From Robiginitomaculum sp. (GTDB lineage: Bacteria > Pseudomonadota > Alphaproteobacteria > Caulobacterales > Maricaulaceae), in the NCBI GenBank assembly GCA_016765135.1, contig JAESQN010000001.1, positions 27,548-91,547 on the forward strand: DNA of 64,000 nucleotides, written 5' to 3'. This document shows positions 45,323-54,238 of the stretch, piece after piece. The notes below the pieces were generated by a model, which searched no databases, was not told where the DNA came from, and worked only from the letters and a program-made list of their open reading frames with translations. Made by a program: the position numbers and the translations under genes. Position 1 is the stretch's first letter; each line of letters starts with the position of its first letter.

Positions 45323-46102
45323 ATGGCAAGAGACAAGATTACATTCACGGGCGCGTTTGGGGATAGCTTGGCCGCACGGCTAAATTGGCCGGACGATATG
45401 GACAAGGAGGATGTGCGGGCCTGGGTATTGTTTGCCCACGGGTTTTCTATCGGCAAGGATTTAAAACCGGTGCGGACGATTGCCAAGACTTTGGTCAGCG
45501 TCGGGTTTGGGATGATGCGGTTTGATTTTACCGGGCTGGGCGAGAGCGGCGGTGATTTCTCCGACACCAATTTCAGCTCCAATGTTAAAGATATTTTGGG
45601 GGCCGCCGCATATCTGCGCGAGCATAAAAAGGCGCCGGCTATTCTTATTGGCCACAGTTTTGGCGGCACCGCCGCTTTGATGGCGGCGCAGGATTTGCCG
45701 GAATGCAAGGCGGTCGCTACGATTGGTTCGCCGTGTGATACCCGCCATATCGTACATCAATTCGCCGATCAGCTTGAGGAAATAGAACGCGACGGCGAAG
45801 CGCAGGTTTTTCTGGCCGGGCGACCTTTCGTGATCAAGGAACAGTTTTTGGACGACATCAACAACCAAGATATGGGCAAGGCAATCGCCAATTTGCGCCG
45901 CGCCCTTATGGTGTTTCATTCGCCCCAGGACAAGGTCGTCGATATTGAAAACGCCAGCCATATTTATTCCAAAGCCCGCCACCCCAAAAGCTTTGTCAGC
46001 CTTGACAAGGCGGATCATCTGCTGCTCCGCAACCCAAGAGACGCCGCCTATATAGCCAGGGTTTTGGCCGCATGGTCACGACGTTATATTGAGGCGGTAT
46101 GA
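45323..46102 (+). CDS. Alpha/beta hydrolase (osmotically inducible/OsmC-partner type)
   Basis: 259 residues. Alpha/beta hydrolase with LFAHGFSIGKDLKPVRTIAK (oxyanion region), nucleophile elbow GHSFGGTAAL (Ser), acidic residue in HSPQDKVVDI and His in DKADHLLLR. The HGF..KD..P pattern matches hydrolases often fused to or next to OsmC domains; no OsmC is here. It overlaps the MtnA-like gene by four bases (ATGA) and opens a four-gene coupled operon. Start by the ATG; an in-frame TTG lies 12 bases upstream, within the oxoprolinase remnant. Confidence 0.88.
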   Translation: MARDKITFTGAFGDSLAARLNWPDDMDKEDVRAWVLFAHGFSIGKDLKPVRTIAKTLVSVGFGMMRFDFTGLGESGGDFSDTNFSSNVKDILGAAAYLREHKKAPAILIGHSFGGTAALMAAQDLPECKAVATIGSPCDTRHIVHQFADQLEEIERDGEAQVFLAGRPFVIKEQFLDDINNQDMGKAIANLRRALMVFHSPQDKVVDIENASHIYSKARHPKSFVSLDKADHLLLRNPRDAAYIARVLAAWSRRYIEAV

Positions 46103-47136
46103 GCGATAGTATGAGCAATTTTGAAGACATGTTACCGCATATTCTGAAACGGGAAAATATTGCCAGATATGAGGACGGCAAGGTTTTGATCGGCAACCGC
46201 AAAGACTATCCGTTTGAGAAAAGCTTTGTTGCCTGCGACAGTGTGGAAGAGGTGGCCGTGGCCATCGAGACTATGGTGACGCAAGGCGTTGGCCCGTGGG
46301 TGGCGGCGGTTTATGCTATGGCTATGCGGGCTGATCAGTTAAAAGGTGACAAGAATATTATGGCCGGGTTAGCGGATGCGAAAGACCGTCTTATAAGCAC
46401 ACGCCCGACCAACACGCTCATCCGTTACCGCTTGGAAGATGTGCTGAAATCTGCGCAAATTGCTCTGGATACAGACCGTGACCCGGCTGAATTTATCCTA
46501 AAACGCATCACATCCATCATGGACGGCATGTATAAATATTATGCCCGCCGCGCCGCACACGGGGCCAAGTTGATCGAAGATGGTGACGGTATTTTGACCA
46601 TGTGTTTCGCCGAAACCTCTTTCGTGCTGGCTATGATCATGGCCAAAGATGCGGGCAAAGACATCACCGTCTATGTACCCGAAACCCGGCCATTTCTACA
46701 AGGTGCCCGGCTGACCGCCCCGAGTTTGGTTGAGTGCGGCATTAAGGTGAAATTGATCACTGATGGTATGGGCGCGGCGCTCATGGCGGAGGGGAAAATC
46801 CAGAAATACATGACGGCAGCAGACCTGATCACCCTGGACGGGCATGTGGTCAACAAGGTCGGAACCCTGCCAAATGCAATAGCCGCCCACGCCCACGGCA
46901 TCCCCTATTTCGCCTTCGCCTGGGGTTGCGATAAAAACAAACCCGACCGCGCCAGCATCAACATAGAGAGCCGCGACCCGGCAGACATTCGCAAGGTCAG
47001 GGGTGTTGCAACAACGCTAGACATCATAGACGCTGCCTATCCAGCCTTCGACATCACCCCGCCGAAATATGTGGCGGGCATTATCACAAGGCATGGCGTG
47101 CTAAGTCCCTACACCTTGAAGAACGGATTTGAATGA
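46099..47136 (+). CDS. mtnA: MtnA-like (methylthioribose-1-phosphate isomerase / eIF-2B family) protein
   Basis: 345 residues of the MtnA/eIF-2B alpha-beta-delta superfamily. The shared motifs are present but diverged: STRPTNTLIRY (normally GTRPTA), ILTMCFAETSF with the catalytic-type Cys, VPETRPFLQGARLTAPSL, AADLITLDGHVVNKVGTLPN with the catalytic-type Asp, and a His-rich HAHGIPYF. Isomerisation of methylthioribose-1-phosphate to the ribulose form is the likely role given mtnP and a class II aldolase directly downstream with ATGA overlaps. The divergence leaves open a related ribose-1-phosphate isomerase activity. Confidence 0.75.
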   Translation: MSDSMSNFEDMLPHILKRENIARYEDGKVLIGNRKDYPFEKSFVACDSVEEVAVAIETMVTQGVGPWVAAVYAMAMRADQLKGDKNIMAGLADAKDRLISTRPTNTLIRYRLEDVLKSAQIALDTDRDPAEFILKRITSIMDGMYKYYARRAAHGAKLIEDGDGILTMCFAETSFVLAMIMAKDAGKDITVYVPETRPFLQGARLTAPSLVECGIKVKLITDGMGAALMAEGKIQKYMTAADLITLDGHVVNKVGTLPNAIAAHAHGIPYFAFAWGCDKNKPDRASINIESRDPADIRKVRGVATTLDIIDAAYPAFDITPPKYVAGIITRHGVLSPYTLKNGFE

Positions 47137-47894
47137 TGAATGAAATTACGGCTTTAATTGGCGGCACTGGGATTTATGCGCCAGGAACTATAAAGGAGGG
47201 CATGGTGGTGCGCCGCGAGACGGTGAACACGCCTTACGGCGATGTTACGGTTGAGCGTACGGACGATTTGATTTTCCTGAACCGCCATGCGCCCAATCAT
47301 TCGGTGCCGCCCCACAAAGTCAACTACCGGGCCAATATCAAGGCGCTGCACATGTTGGGCGTCAAGCGGATTTGCGCGACCTTTGCGGTCGGTTCCATCA
47401 ACGCGGATTTTGAGCTGGCCGTTCCGGTTATTTTGAGCGATTTTATTGATTACTCGTCCGGTCGCGAACATTCGTTTTTTGATAAAATTGAAGCCGCCAA
47501 AGGCCATGTGGATATGAGCGTGCCGTTCTGCCCGGTACTGTCGGATGCGCTGGAGCGCGAAGCGGCGGCGCGGAATTTAAAAGTCCGGCGCGGCGGCGTT
47601 TATGCGTCTACCAACGGGCCGCGTTTTGAAAGCCCGGCTGAAATCAAGGCTTACCGCAAAATGGGCGCGGATGTTGTCGGCATGACTTTATGCCCGGAAC
47701 TGCCCCTCGCGTTGGAGCTTGGCATGTCCTATGCTGGTCTGGCGTTTTCCATAAACTGGGGCGCAGGCATGACACCAAATATCGAACTGGTGCACGAGGG
47801 TGTTGATATTATCAAAGACAAAATGCTGCATGTCATGATGGCAGCACTGGCCAATACCAAGGACGCGGACTGCACACCTGCGAGCATTTTATGA
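47133..47894 (+). CDS. mtnP: 5'-methylthioadenosine phosphorylase
   Basis: Cleaves methylthioadenosine (or adenosine) with phosphate to adenine and the sugar-1-phosphate. 253 residues of the hexameric/trimeric PNP class: LIGGTGIY, phosphate-binding FLNRHAPNHSVPPHKVNYRANIK region, ICATFAVGSINADF, YASTNGPRFESPAEI and GMTLCPELPLALELGMSYA. Its four-base overlaps with the genes on each side fix its place in the mtnA-mtnP-aldolase operon. Confidence 0.92.
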   Translation: MMNEITALIGGTGIYAPGTIKEGMVVRRETVNTPYGDVTVERTDDLIFLNRHAPNHSVPPHKVNYRANIKALHMLGVKRICATFAVGSINADFELAVPVILSDFIDYSSGREHSFFDKIEAAKGHVDMSVPFCPVLSDALEREAAARNLKVRRGGVYASTNGPRFESPAEIKAYRKMGADVVGMTLCPELPLALELGMSYAGLAFSINWGAGMTPNIELVHEGVDIIKDKMLHVMMAALANTKDADCTPASIL

Positions 47895-48682
47895 CCAAGT
47901 TTTCCTATCAGAATGAGCTGGACGACTTTAAGGCCACCGCCCACTGGTTGGCTCTGCGCGGTTGGTCTGAGGCGGCGGGCGGCAATATGTCTATACGCCT
48001 GGATGCCCAAAATAATTTTCTGTCCAAATTACACGAGGACGACCATATAAAATTGCCTGTAGACGTGCCGTATCTGGCTGGCAAAGCGGTTTTGCTGACG
48101 GGGTCGGGGACGCGGGCGCGGGAAATCGGGGTTGATCCTTTGCCCCATATCGGCCTGTATAAAATCAGTGATGACGGGCGCTATTATGGCTGGATTGCGG
48201 GCAATGAAACCCCGTCTATGGAGCTTCCGGCTCATTTCGCCATTCACAATGCGCTGGAGCAGCACCGACCGGGCGACAAAGCGATTTTACACACCCACCC
48301 GGCCAGTCTGATTGCTCTGTGCCATGTTGATGGTTTTGATAACGCAAAAACTATTTCGGATAAAATCCTGTCTATGCAAAGTGAGGCCAGGCTGATTTTG
48401 CCCGAAGGTATCGGGTTTGTAGAACATGAATTGCCGGGGTCTTTGGAGTTGGGGCTAAAATCCGCGAAATTGCTGGAACGACATCATCTGGTATTGTGGC
48501 AATGTCACGGCCTGCTGGCCACGGGCGACAGCCTGGCGGGTGCATTTGACAAGCTGGAAGTGTTCGAGAAAAGCGCACGGGTCTATTGGCAATTACGCGC
48601 AGCAGGGATTGATCCGGCGGGCATTAGCGAAACCGAGATCAAGCACACACTCAAAGCTTTCGGGCGGTTGGAACGGTATTAA
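47891..48682 (+). CDS. Class II aldolase (RhaD-like; candidate methylthioribulose-1-phosphate aldolase)
   Basis: 263 residues. The family motif GWSEAAGGNMSIRL is at about 24, LTGSGTRAREI follows, the zinc ligands are in HTHPASLIALCH and QCHGLLATG, and MELPAHFAIHNAL precedes them. Length and motifs are closer to rhamnulose-1-phosphate aldolase than to the MtnB dehydratase. After MtnP and MtnA, an aldolase would split methylthioribulose-1-phosphate to DHAP and methylthioacetaldehyde, the DHAP shunt known from Rhodospirillum rubrum. mtnB/C/D are absent from the window, which agrees. Confidence 0.78.
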   Translation: MTKFSYQNELDDFKATAHWLALRGWSEAAGGNMSIRLDAQNNFLSKLHEDDHIKLPVDVPYLAGKAVLLTGSGTRAREIGVDPLPHIGLYKISDDGRYYGWIAGNETPSMELPAHFAIHNALEQHRPGDKAILHTHPASLIALCHVDGFDNAKTISDKILSMQSEARLILPEGIGFVEHELPGSLELGLKSAKLLERHHLVLWQCHGLLATGDSLAGAFDKLEVFEKSARVYWQLRAAGIDPAGISETEIKHTLKAFGRLERY

Positions 48683-49971
48683 ATATACCTACGAGGTTCG
48701 CGCCAATGGGCGTAGGCTAGCAATAAAACCGTATAAACGGCCAATGCTATCCAGCCTTTATTGCCGACAAAACCCCAGGACGCGTATATGCCGTAGCCGT
48801 ATATAATGACCGCCAATACCGGTAAAACCCGCGTTGCCCAAACGGGGAGTTTGAATGGGGCGTCTCTATATGCCTGTGGTCTTTTGCTTACCAAGCCCCA
48901 AAGGGCAAATACCGGAAACAGGCCAAATATCGCCCCGACCGCATTGCCCAAAATGGCTACATAGCTCAAACTCATGCCTGTTAATATGGGGACGATACCA
49001 ACGACAAAAAATAATGTCAGAAATATCCACGGCGTCCCGAAACGGTTTTCGGCGGCCAGGCTTTTAGGCAGCCAACCGTCCTTTGTGGCCATGGACAGAC
49101 CGCGTGTGCTCCAGGCAAATATGGCGTTTAGGGACGTGACCAATGACAGCATCACCCCGCCTGCGATAAAAGCAATATAGACGCCCGGCGGAAAGATTAC
49201 CTTGGCGGTGGCGGCCAGGTTTTTGCCTTGCACATCGGCCAGCGGTAACACGCCCGTAGCAACAATGCCGATACCGATATAGAGCAGTGTCACAACGGCT
49301 AACGATATGCCCATAACCAGCGGAATTGTGCGGCCGGGGTTTTTCATCTCGTCGCCAAATTCGCCGATAAATTCCGAACCGATTAGGCTTAGCCGGAGCA
49401 AGAACGCGGCAGCAAAAAACCCGCCAATCCCGCTAGGGAATATGTTGGCCGGTTTTGTATAAACCCGCATATCTTCCACATGGCCAAGGCCCGCAAATAT
49501 ATAAACCAGCAAAGACGCAATCAGCACCAAAACCATCAGGCTTTGAAACCGCGCCGCCGTTTTTATCCCGAGAAGATTGGCGATAAAACAGGCTGTCATA
49601 ATCAATGCGGCGACCAACATCATGTTAATTTCGGGGATTAACGCTTGGGCATACTGTGCAAAACCGATAGCAAAACTGGCCAGTATTATTTGCCCGGCAA
49701 TCAGCAAACCCAAATAAACAATGGCAGTTTTCGGGCCAAGCAAGTCCCGCACATAGGTATAATTTCCGCCGCGTGCAGGCACGGCTGAACCAAGCGCGGC
49801 AATACACAAGGTCGGGATAGCAACAATAAACAGCGCCAGAACGAAGGCCCACGGCACACCGTGGCCCGTCATGCTAATGCTGATCCCGGTCAGCACCACC
49901 ACACCAGTACCAATGATTTGCCCGAGAGAAATGCTGAGAAGATCCCAAAAGCCAAGGTGTTTTTTAGACAT
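48679..49971 (-). CDS. APC superfamily amino acid permease
   Basis: 430 residues with about twelve membrane helices. The first helix has the APC substrate-binding pattern IGTGVVVLTGIS, and ARGGNYTYVRDLLGPK and ATKDGWLPKSLA are family segments. Uptake of an amino acid or a nucleoside-related amine is likely. Its start abuts the MITE at 49972, whose terminal GGAGGAAGGAAAG forms the ribosome site. It converges with the aldolase gene, stop codons overlapping by four. Confidence 0.9.
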   Translation of the reverse strand: MSKKHLGFWDLLSISLGQIIGTGVVVLTGISISMTGHGVPWAFVLALFIVAIPTLCIAALGSAVPARGGNYTYVRDLLGPKTAIVYLGLLIAGQIILASFAIGFAQYAQALIPEINMMLVAALIMTACFIANLLGIKTAARFQSLMVLVLIASLLVYIFAGLGHVEDMRVYTKPANIFPSGIGGFFAAAFLLRLSLIGSEFIGEFGDEMKNPGRTIPLVMGISLAVVTLLYIGIGIVATGVLPLADVQGKNLAATAKVIFPPGVYIAFIAGGVMLSLVTSLNAIFAWSTRGLSMATKDGWLPKSLAAENRFGTPWIFLTLFFVVGIVPILTGMSLSYVAILGNAVGAIFGLFPVFALWGLVSKRPQAYRDAPFKLPVWATRVLPVLAVIIYGYGIYASWGFVGNKGWIALAVYTVLLLAYAHWREPRRYI

Positions 49972-50144
49972 CTTTCCTTCCTCCGCTTGCGGGGGAAGTG
50001 CCGGAGCTCTTGCGTAGGCGATGGGGGGCGCGCATCTTGTGCGCTACTGAACGTGCGTAATTATCTAAACCATCGTACCAACGCAAGAGCGTTGGCCCCC
50101 ATCCCCCCTTCGGGGTACTTCCCCCGCAAGCGGAGGAAGGAAAG
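49972..50144. mobile_element. MITE-like element with perfect 28-bp terminal inverted repeats (copy D)
   Basis: CTTTCCTTCCTCCGCTTGCG + GGGGAAGT (49972-49999) and its exact reverse complement (50117-50144) bound 173 bases with no coding capacity. The inner CGATGGGGGGC and GAGCTCTTGCG blocks are shared with copy C. The left end touches the permease ATG (49969-49971) and provides its GGAGG ribosome site; the right end lies 21 bases from the adenosine deaminase stop. Confidence 0.85.
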
Positions 50145-50165
50145 TATGGAAATATTGCTCCGATT

Positions 50166-51575
50166 CTAAAACTCTCGTTCGAATTCTGCAAATTTTTCGT
50201 CGAGTTTTTTGATCAATTCGGCTTTGGTTTGCTCGTCAACGAAAGCATAGCGCAGGGCGTTATAGCTCATGGCTTTAAGTTCGGCGTAGGAGAAATTATG
50301 TTCTTGGACGCCGCGCACATATTCATGGGTCAAATCAATGCGGGCTACGCCTTCATCGTCCGTGGACAAGGACAGGGGCACGCCCGCCGCCTGGTATATT
50401 TTCAAAGGGTGTTTGTCGCCTGTGATGCCGAGGATTGCGTCTGAAGATGTCAAATTGATCTCGACCAAAATTTTGTTGTCGGCCATGTATTTCAGCAAGT
50501 CTTTATAACCCGCTTCGAAAATAATATCCGAACCGTGGCCAATGCGTTTGGCGCGAGCAATATGTACGGCTTGGTGGATATGGTCACGAAGTTCGTCTGG
50601 ATGCACAAGGCCAAGCCATAATTCTCCGGCGTGCAGGGAAATATTACGCGGCCCCAGGGTTTCATAGAGATAACCAAGCTGTTCCATATGATCGTCATAA
50701 TCACGCAAGGCAATGAAGTCGTCCTCGGGGGCGACAAGGTTTGTGCCGACAAAGCGTTCGTCCTGAGCCATAAGCTCCCAGCCAAAAATCGTATGGGCAT
50801 AGACGGCGGCCAAGGGCAGGGTGCGCACGGGTTGATTTTGGAAGCGCACTTCTACATCACACCCCGGCTTAGCGTTGTCTGTACCGCATCCCAAAAGCTC
50901 GTCCTTACGGGCCATAGCGGTGTCAATATCGCGCCTTGCGCGGGTAACAAGATCGGGCAGGGCCGCGCCAAATTTTCCGCTCATCAGGGTCTCGTAATCC
51001 TTGGCCGCATCGCCCGTCATGGGCGCATTTGCCACCATGGGCAATATGGTCTCGAACAATTCCATTGTGTGCATAAGTTCAAGATAAAGAATGTTTTGTT
51101 CCCCGGCCAGATTGGCGGTCTCGGCCACCATGTCGCCAAAGCGCGACGGCAAGGCGGCCATAGAGCCAAAGGTTCTGAAAAACTGATCATGGCCAGACCA
51201 GCCAGCGTAAGGCACGAAATCCCGAAGCGAGAAACGCTCGATCAAATCATTGCGTAAATCCTGATTGCCCGCCAATGCGGTCTTGACATCCGGCATATTC
51301 CCGCAGCCATTTTCGCCGGGAAACCGGATCGACAAATTTGGCTTATCCAGACACATCCCGTCCGCCTCGGCCCATTTGATCCAGCTTTCCGCATAGACGG
51401 CCCCGAACAAATGATTGTGCAAATCTCCGCCTTTGGGCATGTCTTGCAAGAAAGCTCTCAGCTCTATTTCGCTGTCTTTGATGCTGTCAAATTTCGCGGA
51501 TACGCCAGTAGGCGCAGTGTTTTGGGTGCAGGCTGCAAACAGCGCACCAAATGCTATGACCAATAGTTTTCTCAC
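50166..51575 (-). CDS. Lipoprotein adenosine deaminase-like protein
   Basis: 469 residues from GTG 51575 (TTGGAGAATATC upstream). A signal peptide with lipobox FAACT (Cys about 16) predicts an envelope lipoprotein. The metal-dependent deaminase core is complete: DLHNHL zinc ligands, SLHAGEL with catalytic Glu, RIGHGSDI and STDDEGVARI. A ~150-residue N-terminal extension before the barrel resembles secreted ADGF-type deaminases. Envelope location suggests turnover of external adenosine, next to a permease and the MtnP operon. Confidence 0.88.
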   Translation of the reverse strand: MRKLLVIAFGALFAACTQNTAPTGVSAKFDSIKDSEIELRAFLQDMPKGGDLHNHLFGAVYAESWIKWAEADGMCLDKPNLSIRFPGENGCGNMPDVKTALAGNQDLRNDLIERFSLRDFVPYAGWSGHDQFFRTFGSMAALPSRFGDMVAETANLAGEQNILYLELMHTMELFETILPMVANAPMTGDAAKDYETLMSGKFGAALPDLVTRARRDIDTAMARKDELLGCGTDNAKPGCDVEVRFQNQPVRTLPLAAVYAHTIFGWELMAQDERFVGTNLVAPEDDFIALRDYDDHMEQLGYLYETLGPRNISLHAGELWLGLVHPDELRDHIHQAVHIARAKRIGHGSDIIFEAGYKDLLKYMADNKILVEINLTSSDAILGITGDKHPLKIYQAAGVPLSLSTDDEGVARIDLTHEYVRGVQEHNFSYAELKAMSYNALRYAFVDEQTKAELIKKLDEKFAEFEREF

Positions 51576-51588
51576 GATATTCTCCAAG

Positions 51589-52821
51589 TTATTTCAAGAA
51601 TGTTTTAAGGGCAACCGCCTCGTCTGCCAATGCTTTTTTATCAATGGTCTTGTTTAAGGGTATCAGCCGTTTGCCGAGCATAAATTCCCCAGGCCGGTTA
51701 ACAGCATCCACGGCCAGTAATTGGTCACCTTTGAAATAAAACGCGGCAAAGCTGCGTCCCTTGTCAGGATTGCCGCGCAGGACAATGTCGTCATAGCCAG
51801 CGGATAGCCCGGCGATTTGCAATTTCAAATCAAATTGATCCGACCAAAACCAGGGCAGGGCATTATAGGGTTTGGGTTTTTCGCAAATGCTCAGCGCCGC
51901 CGTCTTGGCTTGCTCGGTCGCATTTGGCACGGATTCGAGGCGTAAAAATGTATCGTAAATCGGATTGTGGTGCCAGGTTACATCACCGATAGCGTAAATA
52001 TCAGGGTCACTGGTCTGGCAAAATTCATTGACGATTATGCCGTTACCCACCTCTAGCCCGCAATTTTTAGCAAGTAGCGTATTTGGAAGTACGCCGATTC
52101 CGGCAATAAGTAACTTGCCTTCGAAATCATGACCAGTGTTGGTCAGCGCCACCATCTCGTTTTTGTTTCCGAATATGTGCGTGACAGTACAATTTTCAAC
52201 AATCTCCACACCCTCTTCAGTGTGAATACGCCTATAGAAGTCCGACATGACGGGCGCGGTCACCCGCTTCAATATCCGGTCTTCCATTTCCAACACGGTC
52301 ACTTTCATGCCTTGCTTGGTCAGGGAGGCTGCGGCTTCCAAACCGATATAGCCGCCGCCAATAATGACGGCGCCTTTGCCGCTCTCGACTTTGTCCTTAA
52401 TAGCCAACACATCCTGAGCAGTGCGCAAATAATGGACGCCGGGAATATCCCCACCAGGAATAGACAGCTCTCTGGGCCGGGCACCTGTTGCCAAAACCAG
52501 TTTGTCATAGTGCAAGGTTTCGCCGTCCTCTAAAACCACCAATCGATCTTCCCGGTTGATAGCACGAGCTTTGTAACCCGTGAGCACAGTTATATCGGCG
52601 GCCGTGTAGGTCTCTATGGGGCGGATAAAAATATCTTCTATGTCTTTCCCGCCAGATAAAAAGTCCTTCGATAAAGGTGGGCGGTGATAGGGCGGATAAG
52701 GTTCCGCGCCGATCAAAATGATATGCCCGTCCCAACCAGATTGTCGCAGGCTAATAGCCGCTTGCCCGCCCCCGTGGCTGGCACCTATTATTATGCAGGT
52801 TTTGTTATGTGTGTTTGTCAT
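51589..52821 (-). CDS. FAD-dependent NAD(P)H ferredoxin/rubredoxin reductase-like oxidoreductase
   Basis: 410 residues. FAD-binding IIGASHGGGQAAISLRQSGW at the start, PYHRPPLSKDFL, ATGARPRELSIPG, NAD-binding GGGYIGLEAAASL, and DIYAIGDVTWHHN for the FAD pyrophosphate. Followed by a reductase C-terminal domain with WFWSDQFDLKLQIAG. This is the putidaredoxin-reductase/BenD-like type that serves P450 or dioxygenase systems; no such partner is in this window. Fourteen bases separate it from the deaminase start. Confidence 0.9.
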   Translation of the reverse strand: MTNTHNKTCIIIGASHGGGQAAISLRQSGWDGHIILIGAEPYPPYHRPPLSKDFLSGGKDIEDIFIRPIETYTAADITVLTGYKARAINREDRLVVLEDGETLHYDKLVLATGARPRELSIPGGDIPGVHYLRTAQDVLAIKDKVESGKGAVIIGGGYIGLEAAASLTKQGMKVTVLEMEDRILKRVTAPVMSDFYRRIHTEEGVEIVENCTVTHIFGNKNEMVALTNTGHDFEGKLLIAGIGVLPNTLLAKNCGLEVGNGIIVNEFCQTSDPDIYAIGDVTWHHNPIYDTFLRLESVPNATEQAKTAALSICEKPKPYNALPWFWSDQFDLKLQIAGLSAGYDDIVLRGNPDKGRSFAAFYFKGDQLLAVDAVNRPGEFMLGKRLIPLNKTIDKKALADEAVALKTFLK

Positions 52822-52856
52822 GAGGATTTATATCTCGTATTTTGGGGCAATATCTA

Positions 52857-53540
52857 CTACCCTAATATTTCTTGGCCCAAAAGGTCTTTGGGTAGCGGTT
52901 TCTTGTTCAACAGATTTTCACACAGACTGATCAGTGGCCCGTCTCCCATGATGGTTTCCAGTTCGCATTGATCCTGGGTGATAATAATGTCTGCATTTCG
53001 CCGGGAAGGGTCGACAAATTTATCGTGCATAGGTGCAACATCACGGGCAAATTGTTCCTGGATACAAGATAATGTGCGTCCCCGTTCTTCCACATCACGG
53101 CGAATTCGGCGGTCAAGACGCGTATCATGGTCGCATGCGACAAAGAAGCGATAATCGAATGCAGACAATAACCGTTCCTGGCTTAGGATTAAAATGCCTT
53201 CAATAAGAATAATGGGTTTTGGCTCCACCCGTTCGGTAATGTCCGTGCGCCTGTGGGTGGTGAAATCATAGGTCGGGATATCGACGGCAAGACCGGATTT
53301 CAGTTTTTGCAAATGGGTAAGAAACAAGCCCCAATCGAAAGCATCGGGGTGGTCAAAATTTGGCAGGGGCTGGCCTGGTTTTGCCCCGCCGAGATCAAGA
53401 TAATAATGATCCTGGCGCAAAACCGTGCATTTATCCTGCCCTAAAGCCTCGCACGTATATTTTGCCAACCGAGTTTTCCCCGAACAACTGCCGCCGGCAA
53501 TCGCGATGATGTGAATGTCTCCAGTGAAATGAGTTTTCAA
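52857..53540 (-). CDS. udk: Uridine kinase-like P-loop phosphotransferase
   Basis: 227 residues. P-loop GGSCSGKTRLAK near 16, HYYLDLGGAKPGQPLPNFDHP with the DxDH-type pattern, PTYDFTTHRR, and ILIEGILIL with Walker B. These are uridine/cytidine kinase (or PRK-like) features. The codon at 53540 is TTG with AGGAG seven bases upstream; no better ATG is in frame. Pyrimidine salvage agrees with the purine salvage genes next to it. Confidence 0.85.
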   Translation of the reverse strand: MKTHFTGDIHIIAIAGGSCSGKTRLAKYTCEALGQDKCTVLRQDHYYLDLGGAKPGQPLPNFDHPDAFDWGLFLTHLQKLKSGLAVDIPTYDFTTHRRTDITERVEPKPIILIEGILILSQERLLSAFDYRFFVACDHDTRLDRRIRRDVEERGRTLSCIQEQFARDVAPMHDKFVDPSRRNADIIITQDQCELETIMGDGPLISLCENLLNKKPLPKDLLGQEILG

Positions 53541-53604
53541 TGTCCGCTCCTGAATTCAGGACGGTATGGCTTGATTTTGCTCGTTAGGCAATAAAATTTG
53601 CAGG

Positions 53605-53640
53605 CACAAAAAAAGCCATGGCACTAATGCGCCATGGCTT
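53605..53640 (-). terminator. Intrinsic terminator downstream of the FliJ-like gene
   Basis: AAGCCATGGC (613-622) and GCCATGGCTT (631-640) form a 10-bp stem; read on the minus strand it is followed by a run of seven T. It serves the gene at 53698-54072. Confidence 0.8.
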
Positions 53641-53647
53641 GCTCTTC

Positions 53648-53683
53648 CCCGATATGTTTGGCCCGATATGTTTGGCCCGATAT
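53648..53683. repeat. Short tandem repeat, 14-base unit
   Basis: CCCGATATGTTTGG is present at 53648-53661 and 53662-53675, then partially (CCCGATAT) to 53683, between the terminator and the FliJ-like gene. Confidence 0.8.
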
Positions 53684-53697
53684 ATTTTGTTTTTTTC

Positions 53698-54072
53698 TTA
53701 TCCAGCTTTTCTAGCAGCAAGCTTTTCAGCTTTGGCGGCCAGTTGGCGGGCGCGGACACGCTCGAAACTGTCCAAAGTATCCATAGCCATACGTAGCTCG
53801 TAGGCTAAGTCTTTGTTTTGCAGCTCAATATCATTGATGGTGACTTGCAGGTTCTTTTTGCGCTCTATGACGGAATTGGCGTAGGAACCATAAGCCACAT
53901 AACCATCCTTTTGCGCACCCGGCTCGACAGTCTCCTCAGGCACACTGTCATTAAGCTTACGCATTTGACGCTCAAGGTCTTCACGCGTTGCTTCAAGTAC
54001 GGCCACGCGTTTTTGCAGATCTGAAATCGCGAAGCGTGTTGCACGCACACTTTTATCCATTGAAGTATTCAT
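53698..54072 (-). CDS. FliJ-like flagellar export coiled-coil protein
   Basis: 124 residues, almost entirely helical: RATRFAISDLQKRVAVLEATREDLERQ, an acidic middle (VPEETVEPG), then SVIERKKNLQVTINDIELQ and LDSFERVRARQLAAKAEKLA. Length and coiled-coil pattern resemble FliJ, which escorts the flagellar export ATPase. It is divergent from ctrA, a position where FliJ-like genes occur in alphaproteobacteria, and the shared promoter holds CtrA boxes. AGGTGAACA precedes ATG 54072. No fliI is in the window, so the assignment rests on fold and position. Confidence 0.6.
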   Translation of the reverse strand: MNTSMDKSVRATRFAISDLQKRVAVLEATREDLERQMRKLNDSVPEETVEPGAQKDGYVAYGSYANSVIERKKNLQVTINDIELQNKDLAYELRMAMDTLDSFERVRARQLAAKAEKLAARKAG

Positions 54073-54238
54073 TGTTCACCTAACCCTAATATCTTTTTGG
54101 CGTTTTCGCCTTTGATTAGGTTTGTACGAAATCAGGCTTACAATCTGGTAAACAAATAAAAATAAATCCGCATTTATGCCGTCTTGTAGCATTATGGGGC
54201 AAAAAACCGCGAATTATCCCCAAAAATGAATTTTATCG

